From Hydractinia symbiolongicarpus (Eukaryota; Cnidaria; Hydrozoa; Anthoathecata; Hydractiniidae): a stretch of 64,000 nt of DNA. The position numbers were made by a program, and so were the translations under genes. The stretch covers positions 30,248,001 through 30,312,000 of the forward strand of contig NC_079882.1 of NCBI RefSeq assembly GCF_029227915.1, in the 5' to 3' direction. Positions within the stretch are counted from its first letter, which is position 1. Each line of letters begins with the position of its first letter. This document shows positions 27,495 through 41,800 of this stretch, in pieces. The notes under the pieces are model-generated. The model did not search any database. It was not told the DNA's origin and saw only the letters and a program-made list of their open reading frames with translations.

Positions 27495-30400
27495 TATCAC
27501 AGCGCCCAGTATAATCGTTGAGTTCAAGTAATCATGTCAAATTAGAAGAATGTTATTTCTTGGAGTCCAATTGTCTCATTTATCACATTTATAAGTTCAA
27601 AGTCCAAAATCAGTTCAATGAAGTCCCACAGTCAATTGTTTCACTGTTAAAAGCCATGCAACCTGGTAATATCTGAAACATATCGCTAAATACATGTTGG
27701 TACGATTATGTGACGCAACCGTTGTTACTCAAACGGACTGATACCGCTAAAAACTCAATGAAAAGTAGGTTTTAAAACTGTCTCTATATCTTCAGCGCGT
27801 GCTAACGGCTAGGATTGGTCCCACTGTAAATAATGATTTAATTATCTACATTTTTAAATGAAGCGCTACCGCAGCGCCCAGCGTAACCACTGAATTCCAG
27901 CAATCATGTCAAAATGAAAAAAATGTTATTTCTTGCAGTCCAATTGGCTCATTTATCACATTTATAATGTCAAAGTCAAAAACCAGATCAACTAAGTCCC
28001 ACAGTCAATCGTTTCACTGTTAAAAGCGATGCCACCTAGTAATATCAGAAACATAACGCTAAATACATGTTGGTACGAATATGTGACGCAGCCGTTGTAA
28101 CTCAATCGCACTGATACCGTTAGAAAGTCAATGAGATAAAGTTTTTGAAACTGTCTCCATTTCCTCAGCGCGCGCTAACGGCTAAGATTGGTCCCACAGT
28201 ACAAAATGACTTATCTATCTAAACTTCTAAATGAAGCGCTACCGCAGTGCCCAGTGTAATCGCTGAGTTCCAGTAATCATGTATAATTAAGAAGAATGCT
28301 TTTCTTGGAGTCCAATTGTCTCATTTATCATATTTATAAGGTCAAAGTCAAAAATCAGTTCCAATAAATCCCACAGTCAATCGTTTCACTGTTAAAAGCG
28401 ATGCAACCTTGTAATATCAGAAACATATCGCTAAATACATGTTGGTACGAATATGTGACGCAACCGTTGTGACTCAAACAGACTGATACCGTTAGAAATT
28501 CAATGAAATATAGTTTTTGAAACTGTCGCTATTTCTTCAGCGCGCGCTAACGGCTAGGATTGGTCCCACAGTATAAAATGACATATTTATCTACATTTTT
28601 AAATAAAGCGCTACCACAGCGCCTAGTGTAATCGTTGAGTTCAATCAATCATGAAAAATTAGGAAGAATGTTACTTCTTGGAGTCCAATTGGCTCATTTA
28701 TCACATTTATAAGTTCAAAGTCCAAAATCAGTTCAATTAAGTCCCACAGGTAATCGTTTCACTGTTAAAAGCGATGCAACCTGGTAATATCAGAAACATA
28801 TCGCTAAATACATGTTGGTACGAATATGTGACGCAACCGTTGTAACTCAAACGGACTGATACCCTTAGAAAGTCAATGAGATAAATTTTTTGAAACTGTC
28901 TCCATTTCCTCAGCGCGCGCTAACGGCTAAAATTGGTCCCACAGTACAAAATGACTTATTTATCTAAACTTCTAAATGAAGCGCTACCGCAGCGCCCAGT
29001 GTAACCGCCGAATTCCAGCAATCATGTCAAAATAAGAAGAATGTTATTTCTTGGCGTCCAATTGGCTCATTTATCACATTTATAAGTTCAAAGTCCAAAG
29101 TCAGTTCAATGAAGTCCCACAGTCAATTGTTTCACATTAAAAGCCATGCAACCTGCTAATATCTGAAACATATCGCTAAATACATGTTGGTTCCAATATG
29201 TGACGCAACCGTTGTAACTCAAACCGACTGATACCGTTAGAAAGTCAAAGAAATGTAGTTTTTGAAATTGTCTTTTTTTCTTCAGCGCGAGCTAACGTCT
29301 AGGATTGGTCCCACAGTAAAAAATGACTTATTTATCTACATTTTTTAATAAAGCGCTATCACAGCGCCCAGCGTAATCGTTGAGTTCAAGCAATCATGTC
29401 AAATTAAGAAGAATGTTATTTCTTCGAGTCCAATTGTCTCATTTATCACATTTATAAGTTCAAAGTCCAAAATCAGTTCAATGAAGTCCCACAGTCAATT
29501 GTTTCACTGTTAAAAGCCATGCAACCTGGTAATATCTGAAACACATCGCTAAATACATGTTGGTACGAATATGTGACGCAACCGTTGTTACTCAAACGGA
29601 CTGATACCGCTAGAAAGTCAATGAAATGTAGTTTTTGAAACTGTCTCTAATTTCTTCAGGGCGCGCTAACGGCAAGGATTGCTCCAACAGTAAAAAATGA
29701 CTTATTTATCTAAATTTTTAAATAAAGCGCTACCACAGCGCCCAGTGCAATCGCTGAGTTCCAGCAACCATGTCAGATTAAGAAGAAAGTTACTTCTTGG
29801 ATTTCAATTGTTTCCTTTCTCACATTCATAAGGTCAAAATCAAAAATCAGTTCAACTAAGTCCCACAGTCAATCGTTTCACTGTTAAAAGCGATGCAACC
29901 TAGTAATATTAGAAAAATATCGCTAAATACATGTTGGTTCCAATATGTGACGCAACCGTTGTAACTCAAACCGACTGATACCGTTAGAAAGTCAATGAAA
30001 TGTAGTTTTTGAAACTGTCTTTATTTCTTCAGCGCAAGCTAACGGCAAGGATAGGTCCCACAGTATAAAATGACATATTTATCTACATTTTTAAATAAAG
30101 AGCTACCACAGCGCGCAGCGTAACCACTGATTTCCAGAAATCATGTCAAAATGAGAAAAATGTTATTTCTTGCAGTCCAATTGGCTCATTTATCACATTT
30201 ATAATGTCAAAGTCCAAAATCAGTTCAATTAAGTCCCACAGTCAATTGTTTCACTGTTAAAAGCCATGCAACCTGGTAATATTTGAAACATATCGCTGAA
30301 TACATGTTGGTACGAATATGTGACGCAACCGTTGTGACTCAAATAGACTGATACCGTTAGAAATTCAATGAAATATAGTTTTTGAAACTGTCGCTATTTC

Positions 30401-31644
30401 TTCTGCGCGCGCTAACGGCTAGGATTGGTCCCACAGTATAAAATGACATATTTATCTACATTTTTAAATAAAGCGCTACCATAGCGCCTAGTGTAATCGT
30501 TGAGTTCAATCAATCATGAAAAATTAGGAAGAATGTTACTTCTTGGAGTCCAATTGGCTCATTTATCACATTTATAAGTTCAAAGTCCAAAATCAGTTCA
30601 ATTAAGTCCCACAGTCAATTGTTTCACTGTTTAAAGCCATGCAACCTGGTAATATCTGAAACATATCGCTAAGTACATGTTGGTACGAATATGTGACGAA
30701 ACCGTTGTAACTCAAACCGACTGATACCGTTAGAAAGTCAATGAAATGTAGTTTTTGAGACCGTCTTTTTTCTTCAGCGCGAGATAACGGCTAGGATTGG
30801 TCCCACAGTAAAAAATGACTTATTTATCTACATTTTTTAATAAAGCGCTATCACAGCGCCGAGTGTAATCGTTGAGTTCAAGCAATCATGTCAAATTAAG
30901 AAGATTGTTATTTCTTGGAGTCCAATTGTCTCATTTATCACATTTATAAGTTCAAAGTCCAAAATCAGTTCAATGAGGTCCCACAGTCAATTGTTTCACC
31001 GTTAAAAGCCATGCAACCTGGTAATATCTGAAACATATCGCTAAAAACATGCTGGTACGAATATGTGACACAACCGTTGTGACTCAAACGGACTGATACC
31101 GCTAGAAACTCAATGAAATGTAGGTTTTAAAACTGTCTCTATATCTTCAGCGAGTGCTAACGGCTAAAATTGGTCCCACAGTACAAAATGACTTATTTAT
31201 CTAAACTTCTAAATGAAGCGCTACCGCAGCGCCCAGTGTAACCGCCGAATTCCAGCAATCATGTCAAAATAAGAAGAATGTTACTTCTTGGCGTCCAATT
31301 GGCTCATTTATCACATTTATAAGTTCAAAGTCCAAAGTCAGTTCAATGAAGTCCCACAGTCAATTGTTTCACATTAAAAGCCATGCAACCTGCTAATATC
31401 TGAAACATATCGCTAAATACATGTTGGTTCCAATATGTGACGCAACCGTTGTAACTCAAACCGACTGATACCGTTAGAAAGTCAAAGAAATGTAGTTTTT
31501 GAAATTGTCTTTTTTTCTTCAGCGCGAGCTAACGGCTAGGATTGGTCCCACAGTAAAAAATGACTTATTTATCTACATTTTTTAATAAAGCGCTATCACA
31601 GCGCCCAGCGTAATCGTTGAGTTCAAGCAATCATGTCAAATTAA
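27495..31644. repeat. Satellite monomers with a partial 2237-bp higher-order repeat
   Basis: About 11 monomers. A distinctive monomer with a TTTCACATTAAAAGCC deletion at 29131 recurs at 31368, an offset of 2237 bp (six monomers), and the flanking sequence matches in part. Part of the 22.4-24.9 kb subtype order is also found again here around 30000-31130. No non-satellite sequence is seen. Confidence 0.75.
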
Positions 31645-33615
31645 GAAGAAAGTTACTTCTTGGATTTCAATTGTTTCCTTTCTCACATTCATAAGGTCAA
31701 AGTCCGAAGTCAGTTCAATTAAGTCCCACAGTCAATCGTTTCACTGTTAAAAGCGATGCAACCTTGTAATATCAGAAACATATTGCTAAATACATGTTGG
31801 TACGAATATTTGACGCAACCGTTGTAGCTCAAACGGACTGATACCCTTAGAAAGTCAATGAAATAAAGTTTTTGAAACTGTCTCCATTTCCTCAGCATGC
31901 GCTAACGGCAAAGATTGGTCCCACAGTTCAAAAGAATTATCCAAATTTCTAAATGAAGCGCTACCGCAGCGCCCAGCGTAACCACTGAATTCCAGCAATC
32001 ATGTCAAAATGAGAAAAATGTTATTTCTTGCAGTCCGATTGGCTCATTTATCACATTTATAATGTCAAAGTCAAAAACCAGTTCAACTAAGTCCCACAGT
32101 CAATCGTTTCACTGTTAAAAGCGATGCAACCTAGTAATATCAGAAACATAACGCTTAATAAATGTTGGTACGAATATGTGACGCAGCCGTTGTAACTCAA
32201 ACGCACTGATACCGTTAGAAAGTCAATGAGATAAAGTTTTTGAAACTGTCTCCATTTCCTCAGCGCGCGCTAACGGCTAAGATTGGTCCCACAGTACAAA
32301 ACGACTTATTTATCTAAACTTCTAAATGAAGCGCTACCGCAGCGCCCAGTGTGACCGCCGAATTCCAGCAATCATGTCAAAATAAGAAGAATGTTATTTC
32401 TTGGCGTCCAGTCGGCTCATTTATCACATTTATAAGTTCAAAGTCCAAAATCAGTTCAATGATGTCCCACAGTCAATTGTTTCACTGTTAAAAGCGATGC
32501 AACCTGGTAATATCTGAAACACATCGCTAAATACATGTTGGTACGAATATGTGACGCAACCGTTGTTACTCAAACGGACTGATACCGCTAGAAACTCAAT
32601 GAAATGTAGGTTTTAAAACTGTCTCTAATTTCTTCAGGGCGCGCTAACGGCAAGGATTGCTCCAACAGTAAAAAATGACTTATATATCTAAATTTTTAAA
32701 TGAAGCGCTACCACAGCGCCCAGTGTAATCGCTGAGTTCCAGCAACCATGTCAGATTAAGAAGAAAGTTAGTTCTTGGATTTCAATTGCTTCCTTTCTCA
32801 CATTCATAAGGTCAAAGTCCGAAGTCAGTTCAATTAAGTCCCACAGTCAATCGTTTCACTGTTAAAAGCGATGCAACCTTGTAATATCAGAAACATATTG
32901 CTAAATACATGTTGGTACGAATATTTGACGCAACCGTTGTAACTCAAACGGACTGATACCCTTAGAAAGTCAATGAAATAAAGTTTTTGAAACTGTCTCC
33001 ATTTCCTCAGCATGCGCTAACGGCAAAGATTGGTCCCACAGTTCAAAAGAATTATCCAAATTTCTAAATGAAGCGCTACCGCAGCGCCCAGCGTAACCAC
33101 TGAATTCCAGCAATCATGTCAAAATGAGAAAAATGTTATTTCTTGCAGTCCGATTGGCTCATTTATCACATTTATAATGTCAAAGTCAAAAACCAGTTCA
33201 ACTAAGTCCCACAGTCAATCGTTTCACTGTTAAAAGCGATGCAACCTAGTAATATCAGAAACATAACGCTAAATAAATGTTGGTACGAATATGTGACGCA
33301 GCCGTTGTAACTCAAACGCACTGATACCGTTAGAAAGTCAATGAGATAAAGTTTTTGAAACTGTCTCCATTTCCTCAGCGCGCGCTAACGGCTAAGATTG
33401 GTCCCACAGTACAAAATGACTTATTTATCTAAACATCTAAATGAAGCGCTACCGCAGCGCCCAGTGTGACCGCCGAATTCCAGCAATCATGTCAAAATAA
33501 GAAGAATGTTATTTCTTGGCGTCCAGTCGGCTCATTTATCACATTTATAAGTTCAAAGTCCAAAATCAGTTCAATGATGTCCCACAGTTAATTGTTTCAC
33601 TGTTAAAAGCGATGC
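31645..33615. repeat. Trimeric higher-order repeat, 1115-bp unit
   Basis: 31645-32759 is repeated from 32760 to about 33615, where the second copy departs. The CGAAGTCAG variant at 31705 recurs at 32820. The unit contains an AAGAAGAAAGTTA subtype monomer followed by two monomers of other subtypes. Confidence 0.8.
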
Positions 33616-34185
33616 AACCTAGTAATATCAGAAACATAACGCTAAATAAACGTTGGTACGAATATCTGACGCAGCCGTTGTAACTCAAACGCACTGATAC
33701 CGTTAGAAAGTCAATGAGATAAAGTTTTTGAAACTGTCTCCATTTCCTCAGCGCGCGCTAACGGCTAAGATTGGTCCCACAGTACAAAATGACTTATTTA
33801 TCTAAACTTCTAAATGAAGCGCTACCGCTTCGCCCAGTGTAACCGCCGAATTCCAGCAATCATGTCAAAATAAGAAGAATGTTATTTCTTGGCGTCCAAT
33901 TGGCTCATTTATCACATTTATAAGTTCAAAGTCCAAAATCAGTTCAATGAAGTCCCACAGTCAATTGTTTCACTGTTAAAAGCCATGCAACCTGGTAATA
34001 TCTGAAACATATCGCTAAATACATGTTGGTTCCAATATGTGACGCAACCGTTGTAACTCAAACCGACTGATACCGTTAGAAAGTCAATGAAATGTAGATT
34101 TTGAGACTGTCTTTTTTTCTTCAGCGCGAGCTAACGGCTAGGATTGGTCCCACAGTAAAAAATGACTTATTTATCTACATTTTTT

Positions 34186-34210
34186 AATAAAGCGTAACCA
34201 CTGAATACCA
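34186..34210. repeat. Hairpin-deleted monomer junction (example)
   Basis: Here AATAAAGCG runs directly into TAACCACTGAA. Compared with ordinary monomers, 18 bases covering most of the hairpin are missing, and the break lies at a repeated GCG. The same junction is seen near 36821, 38701, 41680, 43900 and 45360, so one deletion was then spread by duplication. Confidence 0.82.
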
Positions 34211-34362
34211 GCAATCATGTCAAAATGAGAAAAATGTTATTTCTTGCAGTCCAATTGGCTCATTTATCACATTTATAATGTCAAAGCCAAAAAGCAGTTC
34301 AACTAAGTCCCATCGTTTCACTGTTAAAAGCGATGCAACCTAGTAATATCAGAAACATAACG

Positions 34363-34449
34363 CTAAATATATGTTGGTACGGATATGTGACGCAGCCGTT
34401 GTAACTAAATAAACGTTGGTACGAATATCTGACGCAGCCGTTGTAACTC
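34363..34449. repeat. 42-bp duplication inside a monomer (first of three)
   Basis: A segment beginning CTAAATATATG and ending GCCGTTGTAA is followed at 34405 by a diverged second copy beginning CTAAATAAACG. The same event recurs at 36991 and 38873, marking one subtype. The two halves differ in several bases, so the duplication joined two different monomer subtypes rather than copying one. Confidence 0.88.
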
Positions 34450-36990
34450 GAACGCACTGATACCGTTAGAAAGTCAATGAGATAAAGTTTTTGAAACTGT
34501 CTCCATTTCCTCAGCGCACGCTAACGGCTAAGATTGGTCCCACAGTACAAAATGACTTATTTATCTAAACTTCTAAATGAAGCGCAACCGCAGCGCCCAG
34601 TGTAACCGCCGAATTCCAGCAATCATGTCAAAATAAGAAGAATGTTATTTCTTGGCGTCCAGTTGGCTCATTTATCACATTTATAAGTTCAAAGTCCAAA
34701 ATCAGTTCAATGATGTCCCACAGTCAATTGTTTCACTGTTAAAAGCGATGCAACCTAGTAATATCAGAAACATAACGCTAAATAAACGTTGGTACGAATA
34801 TCTGACGCAGCCGTTGTAACTCAAACGCACTGATACCGTTAGAAAGTCAATGAGATAAAGTTTTTGAAACTGTCTCCATTTCCTCAGCGCGCGCTAACGG
34901 CTAAGTTTGGTCCCACAGTACAAAATGACTTATTTATCTAAACTTCTAAATGAAGAGCTACCGCTTCGCCCAGTGTAACCGCCAAATTCCAGCAATCATG
35001 TCAAAATAAGAAGAATGTTATTTCTTGGCGTCCAATTGGCTCATTTATCACATTTATAAGTTCAAAGTCAAAAACCAGTTCAACTAAGTCCCACAGTCAA
35101 TCGTTTCACTGTTAAAAGCGATGCAACCTAGTAATATCAGAAACATAACGCTAAATAAATGTTGGTACGAATATGTGACGCAGCCGTTGTAACTCAAACG
35201 CACTGATACCGTTAGAAAGTCAATGAGATAAAGTTTTTGAAACTGTCTCCATTTCCTCAGCGCGCGCTAACGGCTAAGATTGGTCCCACAGTACAAAATG
35301 ACTTATTTATCTAAACTTCTAAATGAAGCGCTACCGCAGCGCCCAGTGTGACCGCCGAATTCCAGCAATCATGTCAAAATAAGAAGAATGTTATTTCTTG
35401 GCGTCCAGTCGGCTCATTTATCACATTTATAAGTTCAAAGTCCAAAATCAGTTCAATGATGTCCCACAGTCAATTGTTTCACTGTTAAAAGCGATGCAAC
35501 CTAGTAATATCAGAAACATAACGCTAAATAAACGTTGGTACGAATATCTGACGCAGCCGTTGTAACTCAAACGCACTGATACCGTTAGAAAGTCAATGAG
35601 ATAAAGTTTTTGAAACTGTCTCCATTTCCTCAGCGCTCGCTAACGGCTAAGTTTGGTCCCACAGTACAAAATGACTTATTTATCTAAACTTCTAAATGAA
35701 GCGCTACCGGTTCGCCCAGTGTAACCGCCGAATTCCAGCAATCATGTCAAAATAAGAAGAATGTTATTTCTTGGCGTCCAATTGGCTCATTTATCACATT
35801 TATAAGTTCAAAGTCCAAAATCAGTTCAATGAAGTCCCACAGTCAATTGTTTCACTGTTAAAAGCGATGCAACCTAGTAATATCAGAAACATAACGCTAA
35901 ATAAATGTTGGTACGAATATGTGACGCAGCCGTTGTAACTCAAACGCACTCATACCGTTAGAAAGTCAATGAGATAAAGTTTTTGAAACTGTCTCCATTT
36001 CCTCAGCGCGCGCTAACGGCTAAGATTGGTCCCACAGTACAAAATGACTTATTTATCTAAACTTCTAAATGAAGCGCTACCGCAGCGCCCAGTGTGACCG
36101 CCGAATTCCAGCAATCATGTCAAAATAAGAAGAATGTTATTTCTTGGCGTCCAGTCGGCTCATTTATCACATTTATAAGTTCAAAGTCCAAAATCAGTTC
36201 AATGATGTCCCACAGTCAATTGTTTCACTGTTAAAAGCGATGCAACCTAGTAATATCAGAAACATAACGCTAAATAAACGTTGGTACGAATATCTGACGC
36301 AGCCGTTGTAACTCAAACGCACTGATACCGTTAGAAAGTCAATGAGATAAAGTTTTTGAAACTGTCTCCATTTCCTCAGCGCTCGCTAACGGCTAAGTTT
36401 GGTCCCACAGTACAAAATGACTTATTTATCTAAACTTCTAAATGAAGCGCTACCGGTTCGCCCAGTGTAACCGCCGAATTCCAGCAATCATGTCAAAATA
36501 AGAAGAATGTTATTTCTTGGCGTCCAATTGGCTCATTTATCACATTTATAAGTTCAAAGTCCAAAATCAGTTCAATGAAGTCCCACAGTCAATTGTTTCA
36601 CTGTTAAAAGCCATGCAACCTGGTAATATCTGAAACATATCGCTAAATACATGTTGGTTCCAATATGTGACGCAACCGTTGTAACTCAAACCGACTGATA
36701 CCGTTAGAAAGTCAATGAAATGTAGATTTTGAGACTGTCTTTTTTTCTTCAGCGCGAGCTAACGGCTAGGATTGGTCCCACAGTAAAAAATGACTTATTT
36801 ATCTACATTTTTTAATAAAGCGTAACCACTGAATACCAGCAATCATGTCAAAATGAGAAAAATGTTATTTCTTGCAGTCCAATTGGCTCATTTATCACAT
36901 TTATAATGTCAAAGCCAAAAAGCAGTTCAACTAAGTCCCATCGTTTCACTGTTAAAAGCGATGCAACCTAGTAATATCAGAAACATAACG
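34363..36990. repeat. Higher-order repeat unit, 2628 bp (seven monomers)
   Basis: The unit runs from one 42-bp-duplication monomer to the next. It ends with a monomer that has lost the hairpin (TTAATAAAGCGTAACC near 36821). Inside it, a two-monomer block with the GGTTCGCCC variant is itself repeated (about 35709 and 36453, offset 744 bp). That nested repeat accounts for its extra length over the following 1882-bp unit. Confidence 0.82.
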
Positions 36991-38872
36991 CTAAATATAT
37001 GTTGGTACGGATATGTGACGCAGCCGTTGTAACTAAATAAACGTTGGTACGAATATCTGACGCAGCCGTTGTAACTCGAACGCACTGATACCGTTAGAAA
37101 GTCAATGAGATAAAGTTTTTGAAACTGTCTCCATTTCCTCAGCGCACGCTAACGGCTAAGATTGGTCCCACAGTACAAAATGACTTATTTATCTAAACTT
37201 CTAAATGAAGCGCAACCGCAGCGCCCAGTGTGACCGCCGAATTCCAGCAATCATGTCAAAATAAGAAGAATGTTATTTCTTGGCGTCCAGTTGGCTCATT
37301 TATCACATTTATAAGTTCAAAGTCCAAAATCAGTTCAATGATGTCCCACAGTCAATTGTTTCACTGTTAAAAGCGATGCAACCTAGTAATATCAGAAACA
37401 TAACGCTAAATAAACGTTGGTACGAATATCTGACGCAGCCGTTGTAACTCAAACGCACTGATACCGTTAGAAAGTCAATGAGATAAAGTTTTTGAAACTG
37501 TCTCCATTTCCTCAGCGCGCGCTAACGGCTAAGTTTGGTCCCACAGTACAAAATGACTTATTTATCTAAACTTCTAAATGAAGAGCTACCGCTTCGCCCA
37601 GTGTAACCGCCAAATTCCAGCAATCATGTCAAAATAAGAAGAATGTTATTTCTTGGCGTCCAATTGGCTCATTTATCACATTTATAAGTTCAAAGTCAAA
37701 AACCAGTTCAACTAAGTCCCACAGTCAATCGTTTCACTGTTAAAAGCGATGCAACCTAGTAATATCAGAAACATAACGCTAAATAAATGTTGGTACGAAT
37801 ATGTGACGCAGCCGTTGTAACTCAAACGCACTGATACCGTTAGAAAGTCAATGAGATAAAGTTTTTGAAACTGTCTCCATTTCCTCAGCGCGCGCTAACG
37901 GCTAAGATTGGTCCCACAGTACAAAATGACTTATTTATCTAAACTTCTAAATGAAGCGCTACCGCAGCGCCCAGTGTGACCGCCGAATTCCAGCAATCAT
38001 GTCAAAATAAGAAGAATGTTATTTCTTGGCGTCCAGTCGGCTCATTTATCACATTTATAAGTTCAAAGTCCAAAATCAGTTCAATGATGTCCCACAGTCA
38101 ATTGTTTCACTGTTAAAAGCGATGCAACCTAGTAATATCAGAAACATAACGCTAAATAAACGTTGGTACGAATATCTGACGCAGCCGTTGTAACTCAAAC
38201 GCACTGATACCGTTAGAAAGTCAATGAGATAAAGTTTTTGAAACTGTCTCCATTTCCTCAGCGCTCGCTAACGGCTAAGTTTGGTCCCACAGTACAAAAT
38301 GACTTATTTATCTAAACTTCTAAATGAAGCGCTACCGGTTCGCCCAGTGTAACCGCCGAATTCCAGCAATCATGTCAAAATAAGAAGAATGTTATTTCTA
38401 GGCGTCCAATTGGCTCATTTATCACATTTATAAGTTCAAAGTCCAAAATCAGTTCAATGAAGTCCCACAGTCAATTGTTTCACTGTTAAAAGCCATGCAA
38501 CCTGGTAATATCTGAAACATATCGCTAAATACATGTTGGTTCCAATATGTGACGCAACCGTTGTAACTCAAACCGACTGATACCGTTAGAAAGTCAATGA
38601 AATGTAGATTTTGAGACTGTCTTTTTTTCTTCAGCGCGAGCTAACGGCTAGGATTGGTCCCACAGTAAAAAATGACTTATTTATCTACATTTTTTAATAA
38701 AGCGTAACCACTGAATTCCAGCAATCATGTCAAAATGAGAAAAATGTTACTTCTTGCAGTCCAATTGGCTCATTTATCACATTTTTAATGTCAAAGCCAA
38801 AAAGCAGTTCAACTAAGTCCCATCGTTTCACTGTTAAAAGCGATGCAACCTAGTAATATCAGAAACATAACG
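36991..38872. repeat. Higher-order repeat unit, 1882 bp (five monomers)
   Basis: Follows the same monomer order as the preceding 2628-bp unit but lacks the nested two-monomer duplication. It too ends in the hairpin-deleted monomer (near 38701), followed by the 42-bp duplication at 38873. Confidence 0.82.
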
Positions 38873-41800
38873 CTAAATATATGTTGGTACGGATATGTGA
38901 CGCAGCCGTTGTAACTAAATAAACGTTGGTACGAATATCTGACGCAGCCGTTGTAACTCGAACGCACTGATACCGTTAGAAAGTCAATGAGATAAAGTTT
39001 TTGAAACTGTCTCCATTTCCTCAGCGCGCGCTAACGACTAAGATTGGTCCCACAGTACAAAATGACTTATTTATCTAAACTTCTAAATGAAGCGCTACCG
39101 CAGCGCCCAGTGTGACCGCCGAATTCCAGCAATCATGTCAAAATGAGAAGAATGTTATTTCTTGCAGTCCAATTGGCTCATTTATCACATTTATAAGTTC
39201 AAAGTCCAAAATCAGTTCAATGATGTCCCACAGTCAATTGTTTCACTGTTAAAAGCGATGCCACCTAGTAATATCAGAAACATAACGCTAAATACATGTT
39301 GGTACGAATATGTGACGCAGCGGTTGTAACTCAAACGCACTGATACCGTTAGAAAGTCAATGAGATAAAGTTTTTGAAACTGTCTCCATTTCCTCAGCGC
39401 GCGCTAACGGCTAAGATTGGTCCCACAGTACAAAATGACTTATTTACCTAAACTTCTAAATGAAGCGCTACCGCAGCGCCCAGTATAACCGCCGAATTCC
39501 AGCAATCATGTCAAAATAAGAAGAATGTTATTTCTTGGCGTCCAATTGGCTCATTTATCACATTTATAAGTTCAAGGTCCAAAATCAGTTCAATGAACTT
39601 CCACAGTCAATTGTTTCACAGTTAAAAGCCATGCAACCTGGTAATATCTGAAACATATCGCTAAATACATGTTGGTACGAATATGCGACACAACCGTTGT
39701 GACTCAAACGGACTGATACCGCTAGAAACTCAATGAAATGTAGGTTTTAAAACTGTCTCTATATCTTCAGCGAGGGCTAACGGCTAGGATTGGTCCCACA
39801 GTAAAAAATGACTTATTTATCTACATTCTTTAGAAAAGCGTAACCACTGAATTCCAGCAATCATGTCAAAATGAGAAAAATGTTATTTCTTGCAGTCCAA
39901 TTGGCTCATTTATCACATTTATAATGTCAAAGCCAAAAACCAGTTCAACTAAGTCCCACAATCAATCGTTTCACTGTTAAAAGCGATGCAACCTTGTAAT
40001 ATCAGAAACATATCGCTAAATACATGTTGGTACGAATATTTGACGCAACCGTTGTAACTCAAACGGACTGATACCCTTAGAAAGTCAATGAAATAAAGTT
40101 TTTGAAACTGTCTCCATTTCCTCAGCATGCGCTAACGGCAAAGATTGGTCCCACAGTTCAAAAGAATTATCCAAATTTCTAAATGAAGCGCTACCGCAGC
40201 GCCCAGCGTAACCACTGAATTCCAGCAATCATGTCAAAATGAGAAAAATGTTATTTCTTGCAGTCCGATTGGCTCATTTATCACATTTATAATGTCAAAG
40301 TCAAAAACCAGTTCAACTAAGTCCCACAGTCAATCGTTTCACTGTTAAAAGCGATGCAACCTAGTAATATCAGAAACATAACGCTAAATAAATGTTGGTA
40401 CGAATATGTGACGCAGCCGTTGTAACTCAAACGCACTGATACCGTTAGAAAGTCAATGAGATAAAGTTTTTGAAACTGTCTCCATTTCCTCAGCGCGCGC
40501 TAACGGCTAAGATTGGTCCCACGGTACAAAATGACTTATTTATCTAAACTTCTAAATGAAGCGCTACCGCAGCGCCCAGTGTAACCACCGAATTCCAGCA
40601 ATCATGTCAAAATAAGAAGAATGTTATTTCGTGGCGTCCAGTTGGCTCATTTATCACATTTATAAGTTCAAAGTCCAAAATCAGTTCAATGATGTCCCAC
40701 AGTCAATTGTTTCACTGTTAAAAGCGATGCAACCTAGTAATATCAGAAACATAACGCTAAATAAACGTTGGTACGAATATGTGACGCAGCTGTTGTAACT
40801 CAAACGCACTGATACCGTTAGAAAGTCAATGAGATAAAGTTTTTGAAACTGTCTCCATTTCCTCAGCGCGCGCTAACGGCTAAGATTGGTCCCACAGTAC
40901 AAAATGACTTATTTATCTAAACTTCTAAATGAAGCGCTACCGCTTCGCCCAGTGTAACCGCCGAATTCCAGCAATCATGTCAAAATAAGAAGAATGTTAT
41001 TTCTTGGCGTCCAATTGGCTCATTTATCACATTTATAAGTTCAAAGTCCAAAATCAGTTCAATGATGTCCCACAGTCAATTGTTTCACTGTTAAAAGCGA
41101 TGCAACCTAGTAATATCAGAAACATAACGCTAAATAAACGTTGGTACGAATATGTGACGCAGCTGTTGTAACTCAAACGCACTGATACCGTTAGAAAGTC
41201 AATGAGATAAAGTTTTTGAAACTGTCTCCATTTCCTCAGCGCGCGCTAACGGCTAAGATTGGTCCCACAGTACAAAATGACTTCTTTATCTAAACTTCTA
41301 AATGAAGCGCTACCGCTTCGCCCAGTGTAACCGCCGAATTCCAGCAATCATGTCAAAATAAGAAGAATGTTATTTCTTGGCGTCCAATTGGCTCATTTAT
41401 CACATTTATAAGTTCAAAGTCCAAAATCAGTTCAATGAAGTCCCACACTCAATTGTTTCACTGTTAAAAGCCATGCAACCTGGTAATATCTGAAACATAT
41501 CGCTAAATACATGTTGGTTCCAATATGTGACGCAACCGTTGTAACTCAAACCGACTGATACCGTTAGAAAGTCAATGAAATGTAGATTTTGAGACTGTCT
41601 TTTTTTCTTCAGCGCGAGCTAACGGCTAGGATTGGTCCCACAGTAAAAAATGAATTATTTATCTACATTTTTTAGAAAAGCGTAACCACTGAATTCCAGC
41701 AATCATGTCAAAATGAGAAAAATGTTATTTCTTGCAGTCCAATTGGCTCATTTATCACATTTATAATGTCAAAGCCAAAAACCAGTTCAACTAAGTCCCA

